Shown in pieces: positions 17,263 through 23,847 of a stretch of 52,287 bases of DNA. The notes under the pieces are model-generated. The model was not told the DNA's origin. It did no database searches and worked only from the letters and a program-made list of their open reading frames with translations. This DNA is from a virus. Both the position numbers and the translations under genes were made by a program. Every line of letters starts with the position of its first letter. Position 1 is the first letter of the stretch. The stretch covers positions 1 through 52,287 of the IMG/VR virus record IMGVR_UViG_3300035156_000067. One strand, written 5' to 3'.

Positions 17263-18002
17263 TGACCCTTTCGATCACCGCGCCGGGCTCGGCGAACCTC
17301 AAGTCCAACCTCGACGGCGGCGAACATGTCGTGGTCCATTCCGAGGACACGACGCAGCGCGCGGCGCTGTTGGCTGCTCTGGCCGCTCTCGACCCTGACG
17401 TGGGCTTGGCTGCCGTCGTTACGGCTCTGGGCGGCACCCTTGCCATATCGGCCTCTGCCCTTCCCCTCCCTGCCGGAGCTGCTACTCAGACCACCCTTGC
17501 CGCCCTGTTGGCCAAGATCATCGCCGCTCCCGCCACGGAAGCCAAACAGGACGCAGGGAACACCGCTCTCGGCCTGCTGGCGACCCAGACCACGGCGGCT
17601 GCCATCCTCGCCAAGCTGTCGGCCGATCCGGCGACGCAGACCACCCTCGCGGCGGTTCTGGCCAAGATGATTGCCGCCCCGGCGACTGAGGCAAAGCAGG
17701 ACACCAACACTGCTGCCGTCGCTCTGGTCGGCACCCGCGCTCACGGTACGCCAGCCGCCCGCGTCGCTGTCGCAGGAACCACGGCCTACTCCACCGCCAT
17801 CACGGCAACTGAGGTTCTACTACACGCATCGACCCGCTGTTTCGTTCAGGCTGTCGCCGGGACCGGGACGCCAGCCGTCACGACCGACGCCATCCCGCTC
17901 GAGATCGGCGAGAAGTTCTATCTGCGCATCACCTCGGGCCAGCGCATCGGCGTCATTCAGGACACCGCAGCCGGGTTCCTCAACGTCGTGCCGGTGGCCT
18001 AA
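17262..18002 (+). CDS. Repeat-containing tail fibre protein
   Basis: The 246-residue product carries imperfect repeats of the type TQTTLAALLAKIIAAPATEA followed by KQD (residues about 77-102 and 124-150), with a shorter version between. Repeats of the form 'ATQTTLA.LLAK...PATEAKQD' are common in phage fibre shafts. The C-terminal 80 residues are a separate beta domain (EVLLHASTRCFVQAV, ending FLNVVPVA). DNA repeats underlie the protein repeats (17497-17562 and 17638-17703), so unit number could change by recombination. Confidence 0.72.
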   Translation: MTLSITAPGSANLKSNLDGGEHVVVHSEDTTQRAALLAALAALDPDVGLAAVVTALGGTLAISASALPLPAGAATQTTLAALLAKIIAAPATEAKQDAGNTALGLLATQTTAAAILAKLSADPATQTTLAAVLAKMIAAPATEAKQDTNTAAVALVGTRAHGTPAARVAVAGTTAYSTAITATEVLLHASTRCFVQAVAGTGTPAVTTDAIPLEIGEKFYLRITSGQRIGVIQDTAAGFLNVVPVA

Positions 18003-18005
18003 GCC

Positions 18006-19715
18006 ATGCTTCTGCGTCCCGGCCGGGTAGGCAGACTAGGCGCCACCCGTAACAGGGGCGGGGGCGCTCCCGCTGGCGGACCGTTCGATTACAACCCGCT
18101 GACGGCGCGTTACGTCTGGACCGGGGACAGCATCGCTTCCCTTCAAGACATGACCGACTTCATTAACGGCGGGATCGGCGTCGCTGGCGGGGCCTCGCCT
18201 CGGCCGCCCTATGCCGGTCAGTCGGTGTCAGGCTCTGAGATCAATGAGGGCACTGTCGCCACAAACGTGAAAGACGTTCTGTACCCGACCCGCCTCCAGC
18301 TTTTCATCGATGCGATTCTGCCGGGTGACATCGCGGCGATCTATGTCGGCACGAACAGCTCCGGCACGGGCCAGAACACGACGGCTCAGATGATCGCTGG
18401 CTACACCGAACTAGCAGGCCGTGCGCTCGCTAAAGGCGCGTTTGTCGAAATCGGCACCATCCTGCCTTCAGCCTCGAACGCCAGCACAATGCTGGACGAG
18501 ACCAACGCATGGATAAGGAACCTCGAAACAACGGGCTTGACCTACGACGGCGTCACCTACCCCGGCACTAAGTTCCTCGTGGTAGACGGCTATACTGCGC
18601 TTGGCGAAACCTACGTCGGGAACACCGATAGCGGAAATCTGCACATCAACACGCTGGGCCGTCAGAAGATTTCCCGCAAGCGCCGCGATGCCTACAAGGC
18701 CAAGGGGCGCGCCTATGTGCCACGCATGTTCGGGGTGACGAACCCAGCCGACAACTTGATGACCAACTGGGCGCTGACGGGGACAGGCGGGACGTTGACG
18801 GGATCGGGGACGCTGACCAACAACGGCGTCCCGACCGGCCTCGCCATCGCCAACGCCATTGCGGGCCTCTCGATCACCGCCGAGACTGTGACCGGCTTCA
18901 CCGGTGTAGACAGCCTTTATTCCGGCGTTGCCCCTTGGCCGGTGTCCAAGATCACCGTCACGGGAACGAGCACGGAGGTCACCGACAAGGACATCACGCT
19001 CACGATGGCGCAGACCCTGACCAGCGAACCCGCTGGGTCGGCCTATGACTCGTCAGCCTATCTCCTGATGAAGGGTATCGGCGCGACGGAAGACCCAACC
19101 GGGCTGTTCGCTTACCAGTTCGGCTACGGATCGGTGACCCGCTTCTTTCAGACCAACAGCTCCAAGCTCACGAACTACGCGAAGGTGTCCCTGAGAGAAG
19201 AGGTGGTTGCGCGCGGGCGGATGATCCCGGCCGTTCAAGCGTTCGGCAACTCGTCCATCGTCGCCAGCTTCCGGGTCTTGGCTGGAGACACCGTCAGCTT
19301 TGAAATCTACTTCGGCCAACCTTACGCCAACAAGGCAGAGCGGGTCGCCTATGGCGTTCCAAAGTCCCTGAACACGGATCAGGACGGCATCGGCGGCATC
19401 CTCGCGACAGGTCCGCAAGTCGGCACGAGCAACACCAGCTTTCTTGTTGCGAACGGCACGGCCCTCACCGGTCGTCCGGGACTGGCGTGGTACGGCGGCG
19501 GGCTGACCTTCCAGTTCACGTGGGAGAAGCTGGCCGTTGACGGCGTGACGGTCTCAACCCTCGCAGGGCCAACCACGGTAACAACGGTTCTGGCCTCCAC
19601 GCAGTTCACCCCCTCGGGGTTGGTGACCGGCGAGAAGGTTCGACAGAAGGTCACGGCGACCAACTCCTTCGGCAGCGGCATCGCCTATTCCGTTTGGTCA
19701 AACGCCCACGCCTAG
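18006..19715 (+). CDS. Tail fibre/spike with SGNH-hydrolase-like domain
   Basis: The product is 569 residues. Residues about 35-225 resemble a GDSL/SGNH esterase: block I WTGDSIAS (Ser42 nucleophile), a Gly-Thr-Asn block III near 115-117 (YVGTNSSG), and block V with His213 in NLHINTLGRQ. The usual Asp three residues before that His is absent; Asp208 is five residues away. The remainder is beta-rich with Ig-like repeats, typical of receptor-binding fibres. A role in removing acetyl groups from surface polysaccharide is inferred. It is the last fibre gene before lysis. Confidence 0.72.
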   Translation: MLLRPGRVGRLGATRNRGGGAPAGGPFDYNPLTARYVWTGDSIASLQDMTDFINGGIGVAGGASPRPPYAGQSVSGSEINEGTVATNVKDVLYPTRLQLFIDAILPGDIAAIYVGTNSSGTGQNTTAQMIAGYTELAGRALAKGAFVEIGTILPSASNASTMLDETNAWIRNLETTGLTYDGVTYPGTKFLVVDGYTALGETYVGNTDSGNLHINTLGRQKISRKRRDAYKAKGRAYVPRMFGVTNPADNLMTNWALTGTGGTLTGSGTLTNNGVPTGLAIANAIAGLSITAETVTGFTGVDSLYSGVAPWPVSKITVTGTSTEVTDKDITLTMAQTLTSEPAGSAYDSSAYLLMKGIGATEDPTGLFAYQFGYGSVTRFFQTNSSKLTNYAKVSLREEVVARGRMIPAVQAFGNSSIVASFRVLAGDTVSFEIYFGQPYANKAERVAYGVPKSLNTDQDGIGGILATGPQVGTSNTSFLVANGTALTGRPGLAWYGGGLTFQFTWEKLAVDGVTVSTLAGPTTVTTVLASTQFTPSGLVTGEKVRQKVTATNSFGSGIAYSVWSNAHA

Positions 19716-19745
19716 ACCCCACGCGTCTACTCAGCCTGAAGGTGC

Positions 19746-19786
19746 GGCGACCCATCCCGCATCGCTTTGTCCGCAGGCGGGTCGCC
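19746..19786 (+). repeat. Inverted repeat between fibre and lysis genes
   Basis: GGCGACCC (19746-19753) and GGGTCGCC (19779-19786) are perfect inverted copies with a 25-nt loop. They lie in the 149-bp gap between the fibre gene and the endolysin gene. No T-run follows, so a simple intrinsic terminator is unlikely. The gap otherwise holds AT-richer sequence (TTAAATCAAATC near 19835) and a GGAG ribosome site for the endolysin. Confidence 0.55.
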
Positions 19787-19864
19787 TAAGAGCCGTTCGG
19801 TCGGTCCGACCCCTGCGCTGCTGAACGCACAGTTAAATCAAATCGACAACCTGGAGACTGCCCC

Positions 19865-20341
19865 ATGACCTATTCGCTAGGTGCGAAGTCGCGCGCCGAA
19901 CTCAAAGGCGTCGATCCCGATCTCATCCGCGTCGTTGAGCGCGCGATCCAGATCACTGCGCAGGATTTCAGCGTCCACGATGGCCTCCGGACTGCCGAGG
20001 AGCAAAAGCGGCTCGTCGCGGCGGGCGCGTCTCAGACCATGAACTCGATGCACCGGGCTCAGGCTGACGGCTTCGGCCATGCCGTGGACCTCGTCCCCTT
20101 CATCAATGGCAAGCTGCGTTGGGAATGGCCAGCCATCTACCCGATCGCCGCCGCCGTCTGGCAGGCCTCGCGCGAGTTGGGAGTGCCCATCCGTTGGGGC
20201 GGCGCCTGGATCAACATGGCGGACATTAAGATTGGGACGCCCGGCGCGATGAAGGCGGCCGTTGATGCCTACGGAGCCGCGCGCCGCAAGCTGGGCAAGG
20301 CCGCTTTCACGGACGGCCCGCATTTCGAGCTGGCCCGCTAA
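19865..20341 (+). CDS. Endolysin, M15-type L-alanyl-D-glutamate endopeptidase
   Basis: The 158-residue product has the VanY/M15 metallopeptidase signature: HDGLRTAEEQKRLVAAG (residues 38-54), then SMHRAQADGFGHAVDL with candidate zinc ligands His63 and Asp75, and a final GPHFEL with His153. It should cut peptidoglycan stem peptides. It has no signal peptide, so a holin or other export is needed. GGAG lies 8 bp before the ATG. It overlaps the i-spanin start by 1 nt (TAATG). Confidence 0.92.
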   Translation: MTYSLGAKSRAELKGVDPDLIRVVERAIQITAQDFSVHDGLRTAEEQKRLVAAGASQTMNSMHRAQADGFGHAVDLVPFINGKLRWEWPAIYPIAAAVWQASRELGVPIRWGGAWINMADIKIGTPGAMKAAVDAYGAARRKLGKAAFTDGPHFELAR

Positions 20342-20712
20342 TGCGTACCCTCACCCCCATCGGCTGGGCCATCGCAGGCGCCGGTCTCATCGCCCTCGCC
20401 GTCATCGTCTGGTTCGTCCTGACTGAACCGGGCCGTCAGAAGACCGTCGCCGCACAGGCCACGGGAACGGCAGTCGTAGCGTCCGCAGGCCAAGCCGCAG
20501 CTCACGACGCCATGAACGCCTCAGAAACAGCCGCTGAGGCCGCAAGCGCCTCTCAGGCCATCACGGAAGCCAACCATGCTGAAATCCTCTCTGCGCCCGG
20601 TGCTGATGTCCGCGTCGGCAATGTCTCTGACACTGGCCTGCGGAGCCTGTGCAAGCGGGCCGTCTATGCCGACCATCCTCGCTGCCGTGCAATGCGGTCC
20701 GCTGGTTCCTGA
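20341..20712 (+). CDS. i-spanin (Rz-like)
   Basis: The product is 123 residues. An N-terminal membrane anchor (about residues 8-27, GWAIAGAGLIALAVIVWFVL) is followed by an Ala-rich helical periplasmic part (40-80) and a short C-terminal domain with two Cys. Position after the endolysin and the overlapping out-of-frame lipoprotein gene (20576..20923) are the hallmarks of Rz/Rz1 pairs. Expected role: inner membrane half of the spanin complex that fuses membranes at lysis. Confidence 0.85.
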   Translation: MRTLTPIGWAIAGAGLIALAVIVWFVLTEPGRQKTVAAQATGTAVVASAGQAAAHDAMNASETAAEAASASQAITEANHAEILSAPGADVRVGNVSDTGLRSLCKRAVYADHPRCRAMRSAGS

Positions 20713-20923
20713 GAGCCTGCGCCGCGATGTTCCGGGCGCCGATCTCCCGGCAGACGATACGGCGGGCTCATGGGTGGCGTTCTCCGATGCCCAGACCGGG
20801 CGGCTCGACGTGGCCAACTCCAACAAGCGGGCCGTGGTCGAGATCGTGGACGCCTGCGATCGGCAACAGGCCGCGATACGTCAGGCACTGAAGCCGAAAC
20901 CGTGGTGGCGCTTCGGCCTCTGA
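20576..20923 (+). CDS. o-spanin (Rz1-like lipoprotein)
   Basis: The 115-residue product starts within the i-spanin gene in the +1 frame and overlaps it by 137 bp. Its N-terminus is a signal sequence ending near LTLACGACASG, so a lipidated Cys is likely at residue 22 or 25, although neither fits the lipobox consensus exactly. At 115 residues it is longer than lambda Rz1, and its C-terminal half extends beyond the i-spanin stop. It should be the outer-membrane partner. Confidence 0.8.
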   Translation: MLKSSLRPVLMSASAMSLTLACGACASGPSMPTILAAVQCGPLVPESLRRDVPGADLPADDTAGSWVAFSDAQTGRLDVANSNKRAVVEIVDACDRQQAAIRQALKPKPWWRFGL

Positions 20924-20957
20924 TTTCAGTTGTCCAAGAATCTAGGATAACTGAAAT
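20923..20957 (+). repeat. Perfect 9-bp inverted repeat after the o-spanin
   Basis: ATTTCAGTT (20923-20931) and AACTGAAAT (20949-20957) are perfect inverted copies, with an inner TCC/GGA pair extending the stem. The repeat starts on the last base of the o-spanin stop codon. It is AT-rich in a GC-rich genome. It lacks a T-tract, and the true terminator follows 36 bp later, so it may be a protein-binding site or an mRNA 3'-end stabiliser. Confidence 0.6.
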
Positions 20958-20992
20958 CGACCGATCATATTGGCGGCTCCATCCAAATGATC

Positions 20993-21030
20993 AGCCCGGG
21001 TCGGTCCTCACGGATCGGCTCGGGCTTTTT
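20993..21030 (+). terminator. Strong intrinsic terminator ending the late operon
   Basis: AGCCCG (20993-20998) pairs with CGGGCT (21021-21026), with further pairing of the inner GTCGGTCC/GGATCGGC parts around a TCAC loop. Five T follow at 21026-21030. It lies 70 bp after the o-spanin and is the natural end of the rightward late transcript. Confidence 0.9.
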
Positions 21031-21083
21031 GCGTTTTGGGCCCGTGCCGTGCAACGGTGCGGTCAATCGTAGGGAGCGCGTAG

Positions 21084-21320
21084 ATGGTTGAGCGGATGGC
21101 GGGCCAAAGGGCCGGAGTGCAGCAGACGGTCGACGAGTACCGTGACGAGCTACGGCAGGTTCAAGAGAACCTTCGCCTGCTTCGGAGCGGCGAGCCATTG
21201 CTTTTCCCGCTGAGCGCGGAAGACGCCGGGATCGAAGCCTACGAGACACGTGAGCGCAACTTGCTCGAGGTCATTGCAGGTCACGAGGCTGACATCGCAG
21301 CGGGCCGTTTCGTGGACTGA
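21084..21320 (+). CDS. Small helical protein, unknown
   Basis: The product is 78 residues, almost entirely helical and charged (QQTVDEYRDELRQVQENLRLL). AGGGAG lies 9 bp before the ATG. It stands alone between the late terminator and the leftward genes, so it needs its own promoter; a lysogenic-conversion gene is possible. No family is recognised. Confidence 0.65.
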   Translation: MVERMAGQRAGVQQTVDEYRDELRQVQENLRLLRSGEPLLFPLSAEDAGIEAYETRERNLLEVIAGHEADIAAGRFVD

Positions 21321-21329
21321 GGAACCTGA

Positions 21330-21377
21330 CACAACCGCGCCGGGTTGTGGAGTCGGTACCGGCCACGGGGAGGTGGC
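21330..21377. other. Convergent-gene gap with two hairpins
   Basis: Between the rightward gene ending at 21320 and the leftward gene ending at 21402 are two short hairpins: CACAACC/GGTTGTG (21330-21336, 21343-21349) and GCCAC/GTGGC (21362-21366, 21373-21377). Neither is followed by a T-tract on either strand. They may weakly block read-through between convergent transcripts. Confidence 0.4.
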
Positions 21378-21401
21378 TCCGGCCTTGCGCGCCTCCCCAC
21401 T

Positions 21402-21689
21402 TCACGACCGCATTCTCTCCGACCTCGCCACGTCGTGCCTGTTGGTCGAGATCATGGGCCGCTTGGGTGTCGATGGTCTGCGGGTGAACAGCAGGATCAG
21501 CTCACGCCCACACCGGTCACACGGAAACCGCCTGTCCCATAGCCAGTAGTCGACACCGTAGTCGCGGGCGAGGTCGAGCAGGCTAGGCGGCGAACGGTGC
21601 TGACACACCTCGCAGTACGTCGTCACGCTGACGCCGTTTTCCAACGCATCCCCGACCGTTTCGCACCAGGTGGGGATCAGGCACCCCAT
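21402..21689 (-). CDS. Zinc-ribbon-like small protein
   Basis: The 95-residue product has a CxxC pair (TYCEVCQHRSPP, about residues 25-28), a helix LLDLARDYGVD and a second CxxC (FPCDRCGREL, about 57-60), the pattern of small zinc-ribbon proteins common in alphaproteobacterial genomes. The start overlaps the stop of the 48-codon gene upstream (TGATG). The function is unknown; it lies between the lysis region and attP, where moron genes are often found. Confidence 0.65.
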   Translation of the reverse strand: MGCLIPTWCETVGDALENGVSVTTYCEVCQHRSPPSLLDLARDYGVDYWLWDRRFPCDRCGRELILLFTRRPSTPKRPMISTNRHDVARSERMRS

Positions 21690-21835
21690 CAGCGCCGAGC
21701 AAACGCCGGAAGTCCCCGCGCTATAGCGGCGATCATAGCTTGGCTCTGGGCCTCAGAGCAGACGACGTTGGACTGGTCGGGCTGGCCGTTCGGCAGGAGT
21801 CGGGGCGGGGCGGATTTCGTGGGGCGCGGGGTCAT
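21689..21835 (-). CDS. Small protein upstream of zinc-ribbon gene
   Basis: This 48-codon gene ends in TGATG with the zinc-ribbon gene, which supports real coupled translation. The product is Pro/Arg-rich at the start and has a C-terminal helix (QAMIAAIARGLPAFARR). No clear ribosome site precedes the ATG. It begins about 40 bp from the first attP arm repeat. Confidence 0.45.
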   Translation of the reverse strand: MTPRPTKSAPPRLLPNGQPDQSNVVCSEAQSQAMIAAIARGLPAFARR

Positions 21836-21876
21836 GCCGAAGTGGTAGCGCGGCGTGAACGGAAAGGGTACAAACA

Positions 21877-21938
21877 GTTTGCAGCCGCGCTTCCGATCCA
21901 GTGCGCCCGTGGGGATAACCCGCGCCGGTTTGCAGCCG
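21877..21938. repeat. attP arm direct repeats, P side
   Basis: GTTTGCAGCCG occurs twice, at 21877-21887 and 21928-21938, 51 bp apart (about five helical turns). The first copy overlaps a palindrome CAAACAGTTTG (21871-21881). The shared core GTTTGCA recurs at 22063-22069 and 22075-22081 on the other side of the tRNA-like core. This is what arm-type integrase binding sites look like. Confidence 0.65.
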
Positions 21939-21970
21939 TATCATTGAAAACAGCCAACAAGTCACGGCCT

Positions 21971-22012
21971 GCAAATCCTTGCACCCCGGTTCGATTCCGG
22001 GTCAGGCCTCCA
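21971..22012 (+). other. attP core: 3' half of a tRNA-Cys(GCA) gene
   Basis: From the GCA anticodon (21971-21973) the sequence reads as the 3' half of a tRNA. It has a perfect T-arm CCCGG-TTCGATT-CCGGG (21985-22001), the acceptor strand TCAGGCC (22002-22008), a discriminator T and CCA (22010-22012). No 5' half precedes it, so it is not a functional tRNA gene. Phages that integrate into tRNA genes carry such copies to rebuild the host gene. The integrase gene ends 17 bp away, as expected. Confidence 0.88.
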
Positions 22013-22021
22013 TCGCGGATT

Positions 22022-22055
22022 CAAGGGGTTAGGTCGATTTCTGCCTAACCCCTTG
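22022..22055. repeat. 12-bp perfect inverted repeat at the integrase 3' end
   Basis: CAAGGGGTTAGG (22022-22033) and CCTAACCCCTTG (22044-22055) are perfect inverted copies with a 10-nt loop. The integrase stop codon lies inside the repeat. Neither strand has a following T-tract. It may be part of attP or may protect the end of the leftward mRNA. Confidence 0.65.
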
Positions 22056-23129
22056 GTCTCCGGTTTGCATAGGAGTTTGCAAACTCCGTTCCCGCTTTGG
22101 CCTGTAGAACCGCGCCCAGAGGCGAGTCGCGTTCTTGATCGCAACAGCTAGGCGATCGACATAGACGCCTTGCGCCCCCCTCTCGTCGGCTATTGGGTGA
22201 CCGCTGCAATAAGCCGTTTCCTCAGCCGTCCAGCCCATCCCCCGGCGGCTGGTGATGAAGGTTCCGCGTAGGTCGTTGAAGGTCCGGTCCTCAACCCCGG
22301 CCTTGGCCGTCATAAGCTGGAAGTCGGAGCGGAGCCCGTTGCCGTTCGGGTTGAAGGGCCGCTCGCGGGGCGTCGAGAGTATGGTCGTGCATACCCGAGG
22401 CGCATCAGCCAACATCGCAGCGAGGGTCGGAGAGATTGGGATCGCGACCGGGACGCCGGTTTTCAGGCGCTTGGACACGATGACGTTGGACTGGATGGCG
22501 GACCACGGCAGGACGAGAAGGTCTTCCTGCGAAAGGCCAGTCTCGAGCGCGAGGATGACGGCCCGCTGGATCGCCGGCGATGACGCGGCGAGGATGGCCT
22601 TCACCATTTCAGGCGTCCACACCTTCTCAGTCCGATCAGCCTTGTAAACATCCTCGATGCCGCTGGCCCGGTTGTGCGTCACCAGCCCGCGCTTGCCGCA
22701 CCACGTCAGCATGGCGCCCAGAACCGAGATTGCGTAGTCCGCCTGCCGGGGCGAGGTCTCGGCCATCTTGTCCCGCCACTCGTAAAGGACGCCCGCGATC
22801 TTCGGCGACTGGATGGCGGCGATGGAGAGCTTGGCGAACCGGGCATGGATCTTGTCGAGTTGCCGGTGATAGTCGCGCTGGGTCAGGGGGCGCAGCTTTT
22901 TGAACTCGGGCGAGGACTTGTAGCGCCAGATCAGGTGCGAGACCTTCCCCTCCTCCGGGGCCCGCCTCAGGACCTCGGCAAGGTTGAAGTGGAAGTCGGG
23001 ACCGCCTTCGCGGCCAAGCGCCTCCATGCCCTCCCCACGGCCATAGTAGCCGTATCGAATGACCTCCCCGCTCGCGAGGGTCTTCTTCTGAAACCAGACG
23101 CCTTTAGGCAGCGTCGTTCTGGATTTCAC
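22029..23129 (-). CDS. int: Tyrosine-type integrase
   Basis: The product is 366 residues from GTG 23129, chosen because GAGG lies 9 nt upstream and longer starts (23153, 23174) overlap the preceding gene more. Residues about 60-150 look like a core-binding SAM-like domain. The catalytic domain shows a Lys hairpin (SKRLKTG, near 223), NDLR (285-288), GH (310-311) and the nucleophile Tyr323 in QGVYVDR. The first catalytic Arg expected in 'TGLR' is Ser200 here, and the usual His of HxxR is Asn285, so two of the canonical residues differ. It is the last gene of the leftward operon, next to attP. Confidence 0.9.
   Translation of the reverse strand: MKSRTTLPKGVWFQKKTLASGEVIRYGYYGRGEGMEALGREGGPDFHFNLAEVLRRAPEEGKVSHLIWRYKSSPEFKKLRPLTQRDYHRQLDKIHARFAKLSIAAIQSPKIAGVLYEWRDKMAETSPRQADYAISVLGAMLTWCGKRGLVTHNRASGIEDVYKADRTEKVWTPEMVKAILAASSPAIQRAVILALETGLSQEDLLVLPWSAIQSNVIVSKRLKTGVPVAIPISPTLAAMLADAPRVCTTILSTPRERPFNPNGNGLRSDFQLMTAKAGVEDRTFNDLRGTFITSRRGMGWTAEETAYCSGHPIADERGAQGVYVDRLAVAIKNATRLWARFYRPKRERSLQTPMQTGDQGVRQKST
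22063..22087. repeat. attP arm repeats, P' side, with 16-bp perfect palindrome
   Basis: GTTTGCA occurs at 22063-22069 and 22075-22081. The second copy is inside GGAGTTTGCAAACTCC (22072-22087), a perfect 16-bp palindrome. Both lie within the last codons of the integrase gene. With the P-side copies they flank the tRNA core and are the likely arm sites. Confidence 0.6.
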
Positions 23130-23310
23130 AGCGTAGTGCCTCGATCTCAGCATCAATGCTGTCTGGCGTATCATTGGCGGCGGTCGGGCGCACGGTGACG
23201 ATGGGCTTGCCTTCGCCGTCGAACCTAATGTCGTAGCTCTCTACGCCAGCCAGTCGCATGGCGGATGCAACGCGGGCGAGCTCTACCTTGCGAAACCGGG
23301 CCGCGCTCAT
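23104..23310 (-). CDS. Small protein upstream of integrase, unknown (possible excisionase slot)
   Basis: The product is 68 residues. The N-terminal half is a basic helix (SAARFRKVELARVASAMRLAG) followed by two strands and an acidic helix. It overlaps integrase by 26 bp and starts in an ATGA overlap with the upstream gene. The position just before int and the basic start would suit an excisionase. This is only a possibility, since no winged-helix signature is evident. Confidence 0.65.
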   Translation of the reverse strand: MSAARFRKVELARVASAMRLAGVESYDIRFDGEGKPIVTVRPTAANDTPDSIDAEIEALRCEIQNDAA

Positions 23311-23513
23311 CTCGTGTCCTTGGTGGCGAGATTTGGTTTCACTCCGCCTGACGGTTTATCCGGTTCTTCGTACCAGCCCGCCCTTACGGCCTGCTTTGAC
23401 AGGTTTCCGCTCGCATCGAATACGTCCACGCCATTGATGTGAAACGACCCATTTCGCATTCCCATGCAATCGGACAGGCGCTGAGATCCGTCCTTACTTA
23501 CGAAGGTCGTCAT
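23307..23513 (-). CDS. Small protein, unknown; ends in a palindromic element
   Basis: The 68-residue product is mostly beta (SFHINGVDVFDASGNLSKQA). AAGGAG lies 7 nt before the ATG. The C-terminus (KPSGGVKPNLA) is encoded by dispersed palindromic element E1 (23331-23366). The upstream gap of 79 bp holds element E2. Confidence 0.65.
   Translation of the reverse strand: MTTFVSKDGSQRLSDCMGMRNGSFHINGVDVFDASGNLSKQAVRAGWYEEPDKPSGGVKPNLATKDTR
23331..23366 (-). repeat. Dispersed palindromic element E1 (transcript-sense)
   Basis: Read on the minus strand it contains AACCGTCAGGCGGAGTGAA then ACC, with CCG/CGG stem ends and the family's right flank GTGAAACC. It is translated at the C-terminus of the 23307..23513 gene. 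The left flank (GGATAAA) is less conserved. Confidence 0.55.
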
Positions 23514-23533
23514 GACGACGCTCCTTCATCGGA

Positions 23534-23570
23534 ATTGTTAGCTCCGCCTGACGGCTGCGTACCTAGCGGG
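23534..23570 (-). repeat. Dispersed palindromic element E2 (transcript-sense, intergenic)
   Basis: On the minus strand it reads CTAGGTACGCAGCCGTCAGG then CGGAGCTAAC, so it shares AGCCGTCAGGCGGAG with E1 and GGTACG with E6 and E8. It lies in the gap after the stop of 23593..23847 and is not translated. It is the only clearly intergenic copy. Confidence 0.6.
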
Positions 23571-23592
23571 TCTGGTGAGGGGGTCCGGGTCA

Positions 23593-23847
23593 TCACTCGC
23601 CCTCGTGTTCGATGCGGCGCATGGCCAGCGGTTCGTCGGCGTCGAGCGTGAACATCCAATAGTGGAACTCAACGGCATCAGCGATTTGTTGGACCGGGAC
23701 GCGCAGGGCCGAAGCGGCGTCACCGAACGTGGGCGCGGTCCATTTGCCGGTGTCGGCATAGCGCTTCTCACCGGCATTGATGGCCCATTTCTGAACCTTG
23801 TTGGCGAAGTCGGCCATTGCGTAATCAAAGTCGGAAGCGGCGGTCAT
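23593..23847 (-). CDS. Hypothetical protein
   Basis: The 84-residue product is helical with several aromatics (FANKVQKWAINAGEKRY, VEFHYWMF). It is linked upstream by ATGA, and an untranslated palindromic element follows its stop. The region WTAPTFGDAASALRVPVQQI has the rhythm of a helix-turn-helix, but this is weak evidence. Confidence 0.65.
   Translation of the reverse strand: MTAASDFDYAMADFANKVQKWAINAGEKRYADTGKWTAPTFGDAASALRVPVQQIADAVEFHYWMFTLDADEPLAMRRIEHEGE

Noticed and set aside
21971-22012. A functional tRNA-Cys gene
   Set aside because: Only the 3' half from the anticodon onward is tRNA-like. The sequence before it cannot form the D-arm or the 5' acceptor strand.
22022-22055. Terminator for the integrase operon
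   Set aside because: The stem is perfect, but no T-tract follows on either strand, so it is listed as an inverted repeat only.
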